Made by a program: the position numbers and the translations under genes. Shown in pieces: positions 1 through 8,155 of a stretch of DNA of 64,000 nucleotides; position 1 is the stretch's first letter; each line of letters begins with the position of its first letter. Below the pieces are notes generated by a model. That model was given only the letters and a program-made list of their open reading frames with translations, was not told the DNA's origin and did not search any database. Origin of the DNA: Bacillus nitratireducens (GTDB lineage Bacteria; Bacillota; Bacilli; Bacillales; Bacillaceae_G). The stretch covers positions 62,001 to 126,000 of the forward strand of contig NZ_MAOC01000084.1 of assembly GCF_001884135.1 (NCBI RefSeq), in the 5' to 3' direction.

Positions 1-1200
1 CAATATTTATTAGAAGAAGCGAAACAAAATAAATTGCATTTTTCAGTTGAAGCTGAAGACATTCATTTAAATATCGAAAAGATGTTAATTGAAAAAATCG
101 GTGAAGTAGGAGGGAAACTTCATACTGGCCGAAGCCGTAATGATCAAGTAGCGACAGATATGCATTTATATTTAAAAGAAAAAGTAGAACATATTATAAA
201 AGCTACAAAACAATTGCAAACCGTTCTTGTTCATCAAGCGGAAAATAACATTGAAACAATTATGCCTGGCTATACGCACTTGCAGCGTGCCCAGCCGATT
301 TCATTTGCGCATCATATTCTTGCTTACTTTTGGATGTTAGAGCGCGATGTGAATCGTTATGAAGATTCGTTAAAGCGTATTAACATTTCACCATTAGGAG
401 CAGGAGCACTAGCTGGTACAACATTCCCGATTGACCGAGAATATAGTGCGGAGCTTCTTGGATTTAATGGAATCTATGAAAATAGTTTAGATGCGGTAAG
501 TGATCGTGATTTCATACTGGAGTTTTTAAGTAACTCATCTATGCTTATGATGCACTTATCACGCTTTTGCGAAGAACTTATTTTGTGGAGTAGTCAAGAG
601 TTTCAATTTATTGAAATGAGCGATCAATACGCAACAGGAAGCAGTATTATGCCGCAGAAGAAAAATCCGGATATGGCGGAACTTATTCGTGGTAAAACGG
701 GCAGAGTATACGGTAATTTATTCAGTTTACTTACAGTAATGAAAGGATTGCCGCTCGCTTACAATAAAGACTTACAAGAAGATAAAGAAGGAATGTTTGA
801 TACAGTGAAAACAGTAGAAGGATGCCTTCATATTATGGCAGGCATGATTGAAACGATGACTGTAAACAAAGAAAAAATGGGGCAAGCTGTGACGCAAGAC
901 TTTTCTAACGCAACAGAAATTGCCGACTATTTAGCAAGCAAGGGACTGCCGTTCCGTCAAGCACATGAAATTGTCGGGAAACTAGTTCTTCATTGTACGC
1001 AAAAAGGAATCTATTTATTAGATGTACCACTTGAAACGTATAAAGAAATGAGTCCGTTATTTGAAGAAGATTTATATGAAGTTCTTTCACCTTATGCAGC
1101 TGTAAAGCGCCGTAACAGTGCTGGTGGGACAGGGTTTAAGCAAATTGAAAAGGCTTTGGAGAAGGCGAAGGGGTTAGTTGGAGAGTTTGTTGGAAGTTAA
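1..1200 (+). CDS. argH: Argininosuccinate lyase, 5' end cut off by the window
   Basis: Cytosolic enzyme of arginine biosynthesis that splits argininosuccinate into arginine and fumarate. The open frame runs from base 1, so the N-terminus lies upstream and about 399 residues of an expected 460 or so are visible. The fumarase/lyase superfamily signature [12 protein letters not shown] is present (around 646-681), as are the substrate-binding motif [13 protein letters not shown] and the TxxxHxQ stretch [10 protein letters not shown]. The C-terminal part is complete and ends at a TAA followed by a strong terminator. The usual upstream partner is argG, outside this window. Confidence 0.97.
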   Translation, partial: QYLLEEAKQNKLHFSVEAEDIHLNIEKMLIEKIGEVGGKLHTGRSRNDQVATDMHLYLKEKVEHIIKATKQLQTVLVHQAENNIETIMPGYTHLQRAQPISFAHHILAYFWMLERDVNRYEDSLKRINISPLGAGALAGTTFPIDREYSAELLGFNGIYENSLDAVSDRDFILEFLSNSSMLMMHLSRFCEELILWSSQEFQFIEMSDQYATGSSIMPQKKNPDMAELIRGKTGRVYGNLFSLLTVMKGLPLAYNKDLQEDKEGMFDTVKTVEGCLHIMAGMIETMTVNKEKMGQAVTQDFSNATEIADYLASKGLPFRQAHEIVGKLVLHCTQKGIYLLDVPLETYKEMSPLFEEDLYEVLSPYAAVKRRNSAGGTGFKQIEKALEKAKGLVGEFVGS

Positions 1201-1216
1201 ATGATGCATGATATAG

Positions 1217-1254
1217 AAGGTAAGGTGCTTTTTTAGAAGTACCTTACCTTTTTG
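1217..1254 (+). terminator. Rho-independent terminator of argH
   Basis: A 10-bp stem, 1217-1226 with 1241-1250, is followed by a short T run. It starts 17 bases after the argH stop codon. Confidence 0.85.
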
Positions 1255-1257
1255 TGT

Positions 1258-1824
1258 TTAGATTTTTAGGTATGTATCTATCATTTCATAATTGTTTTTC
1301 ATAATCATAAAGTGATGCATCTCATGTATCGCTAATAGCTGAATAGATTGAATAAGGTTAGGGTAGTGAGCAATTGGATCTAAAAATACGATATGACCTG
1401 CAATATTTTCTTCTATATTTTGAACTAGTTTCTTTATTTCATCTGTTTCACGTGAGAGTAATTCTTCTAATTCGTTTACATTCATAGAGTAATAGATTTT
1501 TTTTGAAGGGATTAAAATCCAAGGAGCTTTCATTCCTTTACCGTGTTTTTCTTTATATTCGGCATAAATGTCATGTATGTCAGTTGCAAATGGGGTGTTT
1601 TTTCTTAGCTTGGCATAAGGGATAAGAGTGAAAGAGAATTTAATCGCTACTTTTAGCATCTTTGCAATTAAATATAAATGATAAAAGTGCTCACCGATAG
1701 ACCATTTTCCATCATCTTTCCTATACCATAGTTGTTCGTGTGAAAGGGAATGGAGATGAGGAAGGAACTCGTTCCTTTGTACATGTAATGTATGAAAATG
1801 TTTTGAGATATTTTCAGATTGCAT
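1258..1824 (-). CDS. DinB-like metal-binding protein, probable
   Basis: 188-residue cytosolic protein. A histidine in the motif GEHFYHL near residue 47 and a C-terminal HEMHHF near residue 168 match the spaced histidines of DinB/YfiT four-helix-bundle proteins, which bind a divalent metal. Family members include bacillithiol S-transferases and damage-inducible proteins, so a thiol-transferase role is possible but not shown. The start ATG has a good GGAGG site 10 bases upstream. It is transcribed convergently with argH and stands alone. Specific substrate unknown. Confidence 0.75.
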   Translation of the reverse strand: MQSENISKHFHTLHVQRNEFLPHLHSLSHEQLWYRKDDGKWSIGEHFYHLYLIAKMLKVAIKFSFTLIPYAKLRKNTPFATDIHDIYAEYKEKHGKGMKAPWILIPSKKIYYSMNVNELEELLSRETDEIKKLVQNIEENIAGHIVFLDPIAHYPNLIQSIQLLAIHEMHHFMIMKNNYEMIDTYLKI

Positions 1825-1838
1825 ATTTTGGTATCCTC

Positions 1839-1882
1839 CATTTTTCCTAATTATAACATTTTTCCTAATTATAACATTTTTC
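1839..1882. repeat. Short tandem repeat upstream of the DinB-like gene
   Basis: An 18-base unit (CATTTTTCCTAATTATAA) occurs twice exactly, at 1839-1856 and 1857-1874, and the first eight bases recur at 1875-1882. It lies just upstream of the DinB-like gene on the minus strand and probably carries part of its promoter. Confidence 0.85.
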
Positions 1883-1894
1883 GTATGAATTTAA

Positions 1895-1925
1895 TTAAGC
1901 CTAGAACAATATGTTCTAGGCTTAA
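1895..1925 (-). terminator. Perfect hairpin after the small gene at 1937-2116
   Basis: A perfect 14-bp inverted repeat, 1895-1908 with 1912-1925, has a 3-base loop. On the minus strand it lies 11 bases past the stop codon of the small gene and is followed by only a weak T-rich stretch. It is either a terminator or a palindromic protein site. Confidence 0.6.
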
Positions 1926-1936
1926 GGTTTTATCGA

Positions 1937-2116
1937 TTAATCATACTTATGCCGATCTTTCGTAATTCGAATATACTCAATATCCATCAAGTCTCTAAGT
2001 AATGCACCATTACTTAGTTCCACACCATGTTTCTCTTTAAAATGTGTGCGGATCGTATGTAACATTTCGATTTCTTTCCCATTCACATCTAAAATAATAC
2101 GTTCATAATCATCCAT
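1937..2116 (-). CDS. Small conserved-type protein of unknown function, 59 aa
   Basis: The start is placed at ATG 2116 (MDDYERII) because a perfect AGGAGG lies 7 bases upstream; the open frame continues 8 codons further but without such a site. The protein is acidic and soluble, with no membrane segment. The stretch GALLRDLMDIEYIRI looks helical. I do not recognise the family. It is transcribed alone, away from the membrane-protein gene at 2212, with which it shares a short divergent promoter region. Confidence 0.7.
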   Translation of the reverse strand: MDDYERIILDVNGKEIEMLHTIRTHFKEKHGVELSNGALLRDLMDIEYIRITKDRHKYD

Positions 2117-2211
2117 GTAGCATCCTCCTTTTCTAAACACATATATTTTGTCCGTCTATTTCTAAAAAATGTATGTTAATGTAATGTTAGGAAATGAGAA
2201 AGGAATGGAAA

Positions 2212-2907
2212 ATGAGGCGTATTTATTTTGTAGGGTTAATTTTGTACACGCTAATTGTATTACACGTTGCATTCCCGATCGTATTTTCATTTGAGAATGT
2301 AGACACAGTACACGTTGCGATATTTATCTTTACTTTATTTGTGATAGATTGCTGTATTTCGATATGGCTTTCGAAAAGAAAAAATGTACAAGATAAAACA
2401 GAAATAGAACGGAAAAAGAGAAAACGTTCATTTTGGATGACAACGTATTGTTTTTCTTTAGTGATTGCTGCTGCATTTTTTAGTGAGCATATTCCACTAG
2501 AAAGATTGGATATTGAATTTTGGGCAATCGTATTTGCATGTTATTTTTTTATGCATTTTCTTCCTTATATGAAAGAAAGGCGAGGAGAAGAGGAAGATCC
2601 TATTGAAGAAGAAGTGAGAGAACAAGAGAGTAAGAAAATAGAAGAAGACATAAAGAAACTTGGCGAACAAAAGTGGTATTTGAAATCAAAAATCATATAT
2701 GTTCTTTGCTTTATCACGCCGCCAATCGGTTATTTGTATGTATTCTGCCTTCGTAAAAAAATGACAGAAGATGCAAAGCAAACGTACTTAACGGTTGCGA
2801 CGATAATGATGGCATTATGGTCTTTGAAGTTCCTGCCGCCCTATGTGTTGGCAGTTACCGTTGTTGTCGTGGCTTGTCTTGTATTTATAGTGAAGTTTGT
2901 GAAATGA
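2212..2907 (+). CDS. Membrane protein of unknown function, 231 aa
   Basis: There are three hydrophobic segments in the first 125 residues (about 4-24, 31-49 and 76-112), then a highly charged Glu/Lys-rich middle (about 120-150), then two or three C-terminal segments. The start is set at ATG 2212 (MRRIYF), where AAGGA is well spaced; ATG 2194 has its GGA almost touching it. The charged stretch could be a cytoplasmic coil between two membrane halves. No family recognised. It converges on the stress-protein gene and shares a bidirectional terminator with it. Confidence 0.72.
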   Translation: MRRIYFVGLILYTLIVLHVAFPIVFSFENVDTVHVAIFIFTLFVIDCCISIWLSKRKNVQDKTEIERKKRKRSFWMTTYCFSLVIAAAFFSEHIPLERLDIEFWAIVFACYFFMHFLPYMKERRGEEEDPIEEEVREQESKKIEEDIKKLGEQKWYLKSKIIYVLCFITPPIGYLYVFCLRKKMTEDAKQTYLTVATIMMALWSLKFLPPYVLAVTVVVVACLVFIVKFVK

Positions 2908-2940
2908 AAAACACCAAGCCTATGTGGACTTGGTGTTTTA
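2907..2940. terminator. Bidirectional terminator between convergent genes
   Basis: The stem 2907-2917 with 2929-2939 is flanked by A and T runs on both sides. It can stop the membrane-protein gene and the minus-strand stress-protein gene. Confidence 0.8.
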
Positions 2941-2948
2941 TTTATGAA

Positions 2949-3407
2949 TTAAAGATCACCTTGCTCCTCATCACCACGAACAACAAGGACATCGCATTTC
3001 GCATAGCGAATAATATGTTCAGAGACGCTACCAATTAGGAAACGTTCTACAGCATTTAAACCAGTTGCACCACACATAATTAAATCCACTTTATGGTTTG
3101 GAGCGATTTCTTTTGAAATTTTAGATTTAGGATTACCAAATTCTAATACAGTTTCCACTTTTTCAAGACCAGCTTCAAGCGCAGTTTTTTTGTAGTCTTC
3201 TAATAAGTCTTCTGCAAATAGATTTGCACGTTCAGCAATTGCGCGGCTATAAGCCTCTACTGCTGAGTATGCTTTTACATCAACGATATGAGCAATTGTT
3301 AATGTTGCGTTGTTTCGTTTTGCAACTTGAATTGCTTTTTTAAAGGCTTTTTCTGCTTCTTTAGAACCGTCCACCGCGATTAAAATATTTGTATATGTAT
3401 TATTCAT
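2949..3407 (-). CDS. Universal stress protein, UspA family
   Basis: 152-residue single-domain Usp. The N-terminal strand and loop (NILIAVDGSKEAEKAF) and the C-terminal nucleotide-binding signature (GATGLNAVERFLIGSVSE followed by VLVVR) match the ATP-binding subgroup of UspA proteins. These cytosolic dimers accumulate during starvation and stress. The start is set at ATG 3407, with GGGAGG about 6 bases upstream; a longer frame back to 3461 lacks a comparable site. It is a monocistronic gene. The precise role in this organism is unknown. Confidence 0.9.
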   Translation of the reverse strand: MNNTYTNILIAVDGSKEAEKAFKKAIQVAKRNNATLTIAHIVDVKAYSAVEAYSRAIAERANLFAEDLLEDYKKTALEAGLEKVETVLEFGNPKSKISKEIAPNHKVDLIMCGATGLNAVERFLIGSVSEHIIRYAKCDVLVVRGDEEQGDL

Positions 3408-3587
3408 AGTAAATTCCTCCCAATCATTTTTATTACCGTTTACAACTTTATTATAAAACAAATTTTGGTAATGTGCTTGTCGGAAACGTTACAGAATTTT
3501 GAAAACTTTGCTTTAATTCATTTTAGTTGTAATTGAAGCGAGAACTTGTTACATATGGAGTATAGCAATTTAAAAGGAGGCATGTTT

Positions 3588-4346
3588 GTGAGACACGCGC
3601 TCATTACAGCCGGTACGAAAGGTTTAGGAAAGCAAGTAACAGAAAAGTTATTGGCTAAAGGATATTCAGTAACAGTAACATATCATAGCGATACAAGTGC
3701 TATGGAAACAATGAAAGAAACATATAAAAATATGGAAGAACGTCTACAGTTCGTGCAAGCTGATGTCACGAAAAAGGAAGATTTACATAAAATAGTAGAA
3801 GAAGCGATGAGCCGTTTTGGCAAAGTTGACTTCTTAATTAATAATGCTGGTCCTTACGTATTTGAAAGGAAAAAATTAGTCGATTACGAAGAAGATGAAT
3901 GGAATGAAATGATCCAGGGTAATTTAACAGCGGTGTTTCATTTATTAAAACTTGTCGTACCGATTATGAGAAACCAACAATTTGGCCGTATTATTAACTA
4001 TGGATTTCAAGGGGCAGATAGCGCGCCTGGATGGATTTATCGTTCAGCCTTTGCAGCTGCGAAAGTCGGACTTGTTTCTTTAACGAAAACAGTCGCATAC
4101 GAAGAAGCTGAATACGGTATTACTGCGAATATGGTATGTCCTGGTGATATAATTGGTGAAATGAAAGAGGCAACGATTGAAGAAGCACGAAATCTGAAAG
4201 GTAGTAACACACCAATTGGTAGATCTGGAACAGGTGAAGATATCGCAAGAACCATTTCGTTTTTATGTGAGGACGATTCTGATATGATTACGGGCACGAT
4301 TATTGAAGTAACAGGTGCTGTTGATGTTATTCATAGACATCGATAG
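3588..4346 (+). CDS. Short-chain dehydrogenase/reductase, FabG-like
   Basis: 252-residue NAD(P)-dependent SDR oxidoreductase. It has the Rossmann start ALITAGTKGLGKQ (a TGxxxGxG variant), the NNAGPY motif and the active-site region, where Tyr and Lys of YxxxK are replaced by YRSAFAAAKVG, so the catalytic Tyr is displaced relative to classical SDRs. GTG 3588 is chosen because AAAGGAGG lies 7 bases upstream; the nearby ATG 3582 sits only one base from that site. The substrate cannot be deduced. It is monocistronic, followed by a hairpin before ald. Confidence 0.88.
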   Translation: MRHALITAGTKGLGKQVTEKLLAKGYSVTVTYHSDTSAMETMKETYKNMEERLQFVQADVTKKEDLHKIVEEAMSRFGKVDFLINNAGPYVFERKKLVDYEEDEWNEMIQGNLTAVFHLLKLVVPIMRNQQFGRIINYGFQGADSAPGWIYRSAFAAAKVGLVSLTKTVAYEEAEYGITANMVCPGDIIGEMKEATIEEARNLKGSNTPIGRSGTGEDIARTISFLCEDDSDMITGTIIEVTGAVDVIHRHR

Positions 4347-4375
4347 AATTAAATAAAGTGAAGTTTCAAATAATT

Positions 4376-4419
4376 GGACAGTTTATCCTTTATACTGAGA
4401 GGTACGGATAATACTGTCC
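4376..4419 (+). terminator. Hairpin after the SDR gene
   Basis: GGACAGT pairs with ACTGTCC, and an inner TTATCC/GGATAA helix follows with one bulge. The T run after it is short, so termination strength is uncertain. Confidence 0.5.
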
Positions 4420-4461
4420 TTTCATGTAAGATTAAATCTATCGGAAAACTTGTATTATTTT

Positions 4462-4515
4462 TTGTCAAATATTGAGATATTATGTTAGAATATAAGAGCG
4501 TAGAAAGCGCTTTAA
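4462..4515 (+). promoter_or_regulatory. ald promoter with a cre-like site
   Basis: TTGTCA at 4462-4467 and TAGAAT at 4486-4491 are 18 bases apart, a sigma-A-type promoter. Just downstream, AGAAAGCGCTTTAA at 4502-4515 matches the CcpA cre consensus TGWAARCGYTWNCW at 12 of 14 positions. A cre overlapping the start of transcription usually represses, so carbon catabolite control of ald is inferred. Confidence 0.6.
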
Positions 4516-4559
4516 AAAATGATTCAGGGGTCATTTCATAACTCAAGGGGGAACTAATA

Positions 4560-5693
4560 ATGCGTATCGGTATTCCAACAGAAATTAAAAACAATGAAAA
4601 CCGTGTGGCAATGACGCCAGCGGGAGCTGTACATTTAGTACAAAATGGTCATGAGGTTTTTGTTCAAAAAGGAGCAGGTATAGGATCAGGCTTTACAGAT
4701 GAAGAATACGTACAAGCTGGTGCGAAACTTGTTGAAACTGCTGAAGAAGCATGGAATCAAGATATGGTTATGAAGGTAAAAGAGCCAGTTGCAAGTGAAT
4801 ACGGCTATTTCCGCGAAGGTTTAATTTTATTCACATACTTACACTTAGCTCCAGAACCAGAATTAACGAAAGCATTAATTGATAACAAAGTGGTATCAAT
4901 TGCATACGAAACAGTACAATTAGACAATCGTTCTTTACCATTACTTGCACCAATGAGTGAAGTAGCTGGTCGTATGTCTGCACAAATCGGTGCACAATTC
5001 CTTGAGAAAAACAAAGGCGGTAAAGGTATCTTGCTTGCAGGCGTTCCAGGGGTGAAACGTGGCAAAGTAACAATTATCGGCGGTGGTCAAGCTGGTACAA
5101 ACGCAGCGAAGATTGCAGTAGGTTTAGGTGCAGATGTAACAATCATCGACTTAAGTGCAGAACGTCTTCGTCAGTTAGATGACATTTTCGGAAACCAAGT
5201 AAAAACGTTAATGTCTAACCCGTATAACATTGCAGAAGCTGTAAAAGAATCTGATCTTGTAATCGGTGCAGTATTAATCCCAGGTGCAAAAGCGCCAAAA
5301 CTTGTAACAGAAGAAATGATTCAATCAATGGAGCCAGGTTCTGTCGTTGTAGATATCGCGATTGACCAAGGTGGCATTTTCGAAACAACTGACCGTATTA
5401 CAACTCATGACAACCCAACTTACGAAAAACATGGCGTTGTTCATTATGCAGTTGCAAATATGCCAGGTGCGGTTCCACGTACATCAACGCTTGCATTAAC
5501 AAACGTAACAGTACCATATGCAGTACAAATTGCTAACAAAGGCTACAAAGATGCTTGCTTAGGCAATGCTGCATTATTAAAAGGTATTAACACATTAGAT
5601 GGATATGTAACATTCGAAGCAGTTGCAGAAGCTCACGGCTTACAATACGCTGATGCAAAAGAGCTTCTTGAAAAAGCTCCTGCTTTATCATAA
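4560..5693 (+). CDS. ald: Alanine dehydrogenase
   Basis: NAD-dependent oxidative deamination of L-alanine to pyruvate and ammonia; in bacilli needed for growth on alanine and for normal sporulation. The 377-residue length is typical. Visible are the N-terminal signature ([18 protein letters not shown]), the catalytic Lys in VKEP (about 74) and His in YLHLAPEP (about 95), and the NAD-binding GGGQAG near residue 174. ATG 4560 has AAGGGGG upstream. It is monocistronic, with a good terminator and an upstream promoter carrying a cre-like site. Confidence 0.97.
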   Translation: MRIGIPTEIKNNENRVAMTPAGAVHLVQNGHEVFVQKGAGIGSGFTDEEYVQAGAKLVETAEEAWNQDMVMKVKEPVASEYGYFREGLILFTYLHLAPEPELTKALIDNKVVSIAYETVQLDNRSLPLLAPMSEVAGRMSAQIGAQFLEKNKGGKGILLAGVPGVKRGKVTIIGGGQAGTNAAKIAVGLGADVTIIDLSAERLRQLDDIFGNQVKTLMSNPYNIAEAVKESDLVIGAVLIPGAKAPKLVTEEMIQSMEPGSVVVDIAIDQGGIFETTDRITTHDNPTYEKHGVVHYAVANMPGAVPRTSTLALTNVTVPYAVQIANKGYKDACLGNAALLKGINTLDGYVTFEAVAEAHGLQYADAKELLEKAPALS

Positions 5694-5704
5694 TAGAAAT
5701 AAAA

Positions 5705-5740
5705 TAAAGACCTTTCCTCTGTAGGAAGGGTCTTTTTGTT
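5705..5740 (+). terminator. Terminator of ald
   Basis: AAGACC/GGTCTT plus an inner TTCCT/AGGAA stem is followed by TTTTT. It begins 12 bases after the ald stop. Confidence 0.85.
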
Positions 5741-5744
5741 TAAA

Positions 5745-6170
5745 TTAATTATCTAATTTCTTCACAATTTTCAAGCCGAACATCATTGTGAAGAAAAGAA
5801 TTCCAAACAAGTAATACAGGGCATACTCTACTCGTATCGTCGGATTTTCGTTGGTGATATATAAAACAAATAGTATCGCAGAGCCGATTAAATGAGAGAG
5901 ACCGAAAATTTGGGCCATAAGCTTTAAACTCATTTTCTCAATTCGTTCATCCATCTCAGGTAATGGGTATTTCTCGGATTCTTTCTTTTTTTTCTTAAAG
6001 AATATTCGTTTCACTACAAATAGTACCAAGGCTAAGAGTATGTATACGCCAGCGAATAGAAGGACAGAACGAATCTATTCTCCATCACTACTATTGAAAT
6101 AAAGAAAAGTCGTTCCTAACACTAAAATGGTAAGATTTGAAAAGAATTCTTGATTAAAAGTATTTTTCAT
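5745..6170 (-). pseudogene. Small membrane protein gene interrupted by an in-frame TAG
   Basis: An ATG at 6170 overlaps the TGA of the upstream XRE gene (ATGA, 6170-6167). From it one frame reads to the stop at 5745 and would give 141 residues, except that codon 32 (6077-6075) is TAG. The upstream half encodes one hydrophobic segment. After the TAG come another hydrophobic segment (about codons 35-53), a Lys-rich loop, and two more segments ending in IVKKLDN. Small membrane proteins often sit directly behind short XRE regulators. As read, only a 31-residue peptide would be made, unless translation restarts at TTG 6029. No family assigned. Confidence 0.7.
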
Positions 6171-6382
6171 TCTTTTTCCTCCCCAGTTTTATCTAATTGA
6201 AATAAATCTTCTACTTTACAGTTGAAAAACTCACATAATTTCAATGCTAATTCTAAACTTGGGTTGTATTTATTCTTCTCGATAGCGATGAGGGATTGTC
6301 TAGTGATTTGAACAGAGGAAGCTAATTGCTCTTGGGTGATGTCTCTAACGACGCGGAATTGTTTTACTTTATTTTGTATCAA
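6167..6382 (-). CDS. XRE-family transcriptional regulator, short type
   Basis: Small DNA-binding protein of about 71 residues made almost entirely of a Cro/C1-type helix-turn-helix: TQEQLASSVQITRQSLIAIE then NKYNPSLELALKLCEFFNC. TTG 6382 is preferred because AAAGGAG lies 11-12 bases upstream and the resulting length matches this compact subfamily; the frame is open back to 6472. It ends overlapping a small membrane protein gene, a pairing common in Firmicutes where regulator and membrane protein act together. The target genes are unknown. Confidence 0.85.
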   Translation of the reverse strand: MIQNKVKQFRVVRDITQEQLASSVQITRQSLIAIEKNKYNPSLELALKLCEFFNCKVEDLFQLDKTGEEKE

Positions 6383-6561
6383 ATATACAAAGTCTCCTTT
6401 TTGTGAATTTGTTACATTTGCTATATCCATTTTTAGGGAACAAGTAAATAAAACTTTACAAAAAGTAAACAAAACTTCACGAGAAATATAGCTTGTTTTG
6501 ATGTTATTTTTTATGATAATTTGGAATTAAATGAAAATTAAAAGTCAAAAGAGGAGATTTG

Positions 6562-6990
6562 ATGGGGAGCAAAAATAGAAAGAAAAAGCAAGCTAGGAGA
6601 CAGAAATACATAAAGAAAAAACAGGAACAGAACATACCAATTTCAAAAAAAGTAGTCATTATGATAGAAAAAACATTTCGGTATATTTGTATGGCTCTGT
6701 ATGTAATTTTGTGTATGTATTCATTTGGGGTGTTTTACAGTTTTGGGATAACTCCCAATATTATTGAGAGTATTCTAGAATTTATACTTGTCGTAATAGA
6801 ATTAGCCTTATTCGTTATACTCTTTGCTACAGTATGGCCTAGTTATGAAAGTAAGAGAGATAGGAAAAGAAAAAAGAGAAAAAATTCGTCACACGCTTCA
6901 AGTTCATCAAGTGGATTTGGTGATTACAGTAGTAACGATTGTAGTAGCTCAAGTGATAGTGGAGGAGATTGCGGAGGTGGTGGAGATTAA
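6562..6990 (+). CDS. Membrane protein with Ser/Gly/Cys-rich C-terminal tail, 142 aa
   Basis: The N-terminus is very basic (about 25 residues rich in Lys, Arg and Gln), then come two hydrophobic segments (about 38-58 and 62-90), a Lys/Arg-rich stretch, and a low-complexity tail of some 34 residues dominated by Ser and Gly, with two Cys and a terminal CGGGGD. GAGGAG sits 6 bases before ATG 6562. Similar glycine/serine tails occur on various bacterial membrane proteins, but I do not recognise this family. It is transcribed away from the XRE gene. The function is unknown. Confidence 0.72.
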   Translation: MGSKNRKKKQARRQKYIKKKQEQNIPISKKVVIMIEKTFRYICMALYVILCMYSFGVFYSFGITPNIIESILEFILVVIELALFVILFATVWPSYESKRDRKRKKRKNSSHASSSSSGFGDYSSNDCSSSSDSGGDCGGGGD

Positions 6991-7035
6991 ATTAGTTTTT
7001 TCAGAAGAACGACTAATGAAAGGGTGTGATGAAAG

Positions 7036-7368
7036 GTGGAAATTGTGAACTTAGTAGAATTAACAAAGGACATTCAAGATCAACATAAAAACTTCGTCGT
7101 TTCAAATGTGAATAATCATTGCTTACGAATCGCTGTATTTACTGGTGAATATGATTGGCACTATCATTCTAATTCGGATGAATTATTTATTGTGTTAGAG
7201 GGAGAATTACTTATCGATTTTCAAGATGGAGAAACGGCGGTTTTAAAGCCAAATGATTCGATTTTAATTCCAGCATGCAAGATTCATAGAACGAGAGCAT
7301 TAAAGAGAACGGTAAATCTTTGTTTTGAAAATATAGAGGCTGATACGATTGTAGTGGAGCAACTATGA
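7036..7368 (+). CDS. Cupin-domain protein
   Basis: 110-residue single cupin barrel. The metal-binding set of cupin motif 1 is complete (His42, His44 and Glu49 in HYHSNSDELF), and motif 2 supplies His84 (PACKIHRTRA). Small cupins are enzymes or binding proteins for small acids and sugars; the substrate here is unknown. GTG 7036 is listed, but GTG 7045 has a better-spaced GGTGG and may be the real start. It overlaps the next gene by four bases (ATGA), so the acetyltransferase and DUF6176 genes probably share its transcript. Confidence 0.83.
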   Translation: MEIVNLVELTKDIQDQHKNFVVSNVNNHCLRIAVFTGEYDWHYHSNSDELFIVLEGELLIDFQDGETAVLKPNDSILIPACKIHRTRALKRTVNLCFENIEADTIVVEQL

Positions 7369-8153
7369 AAAAATTATCCATAGCCGAATATAGAAAAATT
7401 CTTCCGATTTTAGAAGGTAATACAAGAACGACGACTTTTGCTTATGCGGTATGTGATCAAATGATAGATGGTGATTTTTTTGTAAACGAGCAATTAACAG
7501 CAGGACTAATCATCACAGTAAACGGTATTTATTATTTGTTTGGTGATGCTCATGATTCAAGTTATAACGAAGCTGTATTTTCGTATATAAAAACGGCTAT
7601 TGAAAAAACAGAGAAACGATTTACATTATTCACTTCTAGTGTAGAGTGGGAAATGATGATTGAAGAGCATTTTAGTAATACACTTCGGAAAATCCCACGA
7701 ATGAAATTTCAAAGAGGGATTTTGGAAGATAGAAAACGATATGTAAATAAAAATACATATGAAGTTAAGCGTATTGATAGGGAAGATATAGAACGAAGCA
7801 ATGAATTTACAGAGGACTATTACAAAGAGTATTGGGGATCAAAAGAAGCGTTTTTAAATGGTGGATTTGGTTTTTGTATAGAGCAAGATGGGGTGATTGT
7901 AGCCGAATGTGTTTCAATATTTAGTGGGAATGGATTTGCTGAAATTGATATTGCGACGCATAAAGCATATCAAGGGAAAGGATTAGCCCAAGCAGTTGCA
8001 ACACGGTTCATGGAACATTGCATGCAAAATGATATTACACCGTGCTGGGATTGTTATGTAGACAATATTCCTTCGCGAAAATTAGCTAGTAAATTAAGTT
8101 TTCATAACCCGATAGAATATAGTTTATTTGTACGTAAGAGAACGGGGGAATAA
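7365..8153 (+). CDS. GNAT-family N-acetyltransferase
   Basis: 262-residue protein. The C-terminal half carries the acetyl-CoA-binding signature of GNAT enzymes, YQGKGLAQAVATRF, near residues 203-216, preceded by strands ending in AEIDIATHKA. The N-terminal half is a divergent domain without a clear signature, as in two-part GNAT proteins of bacilli. The acceptor substrate is unknown. It is translationally coupled to the cupin gene (ATGA overlap) and followed two bases later by the DUF6176 gene, so the three look like one operon. Confidence 0.87.
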   Translation: MKKLSIAEYRKILPILEGNTRTTTFAYAVCDQMIDGDFFVNEQLTAGLIITVNGIYYLFGDAHDSSYNEAVFSYIKTAIEKTEKRFTLFTSSVEWEMMIEEHFSNTLRKIPRMKFQRGILEDRKRYVNKNTYEVKRIDREDIERSNEFTEDYYKEYWGSKEAFLNGGFGFCIEQDGVIVAECVSIFSGNGFAEIDIATHKAYQGKGLAQAVATRFMEHCMQNDITPCWDCYVDNIPSRKLASKLSFHNPIEYSLFVRKRTGE

Positions 8154-8155
8154 AA

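Noticed and set aside
5745-6029. A separate intact gene starting at TTG 6029
   Set aside because: No ribosome site, and the frame continues upstream to an ATG coupled to the XRE gene. Better read as the second half of a broken gene.
6824-7048. Open frame overlapping the Ser/Gly-tail protein in another frame
   Set aside because: Its sequence is the shadow of the low-complexity tail, and it overlaps two better-supported genes.
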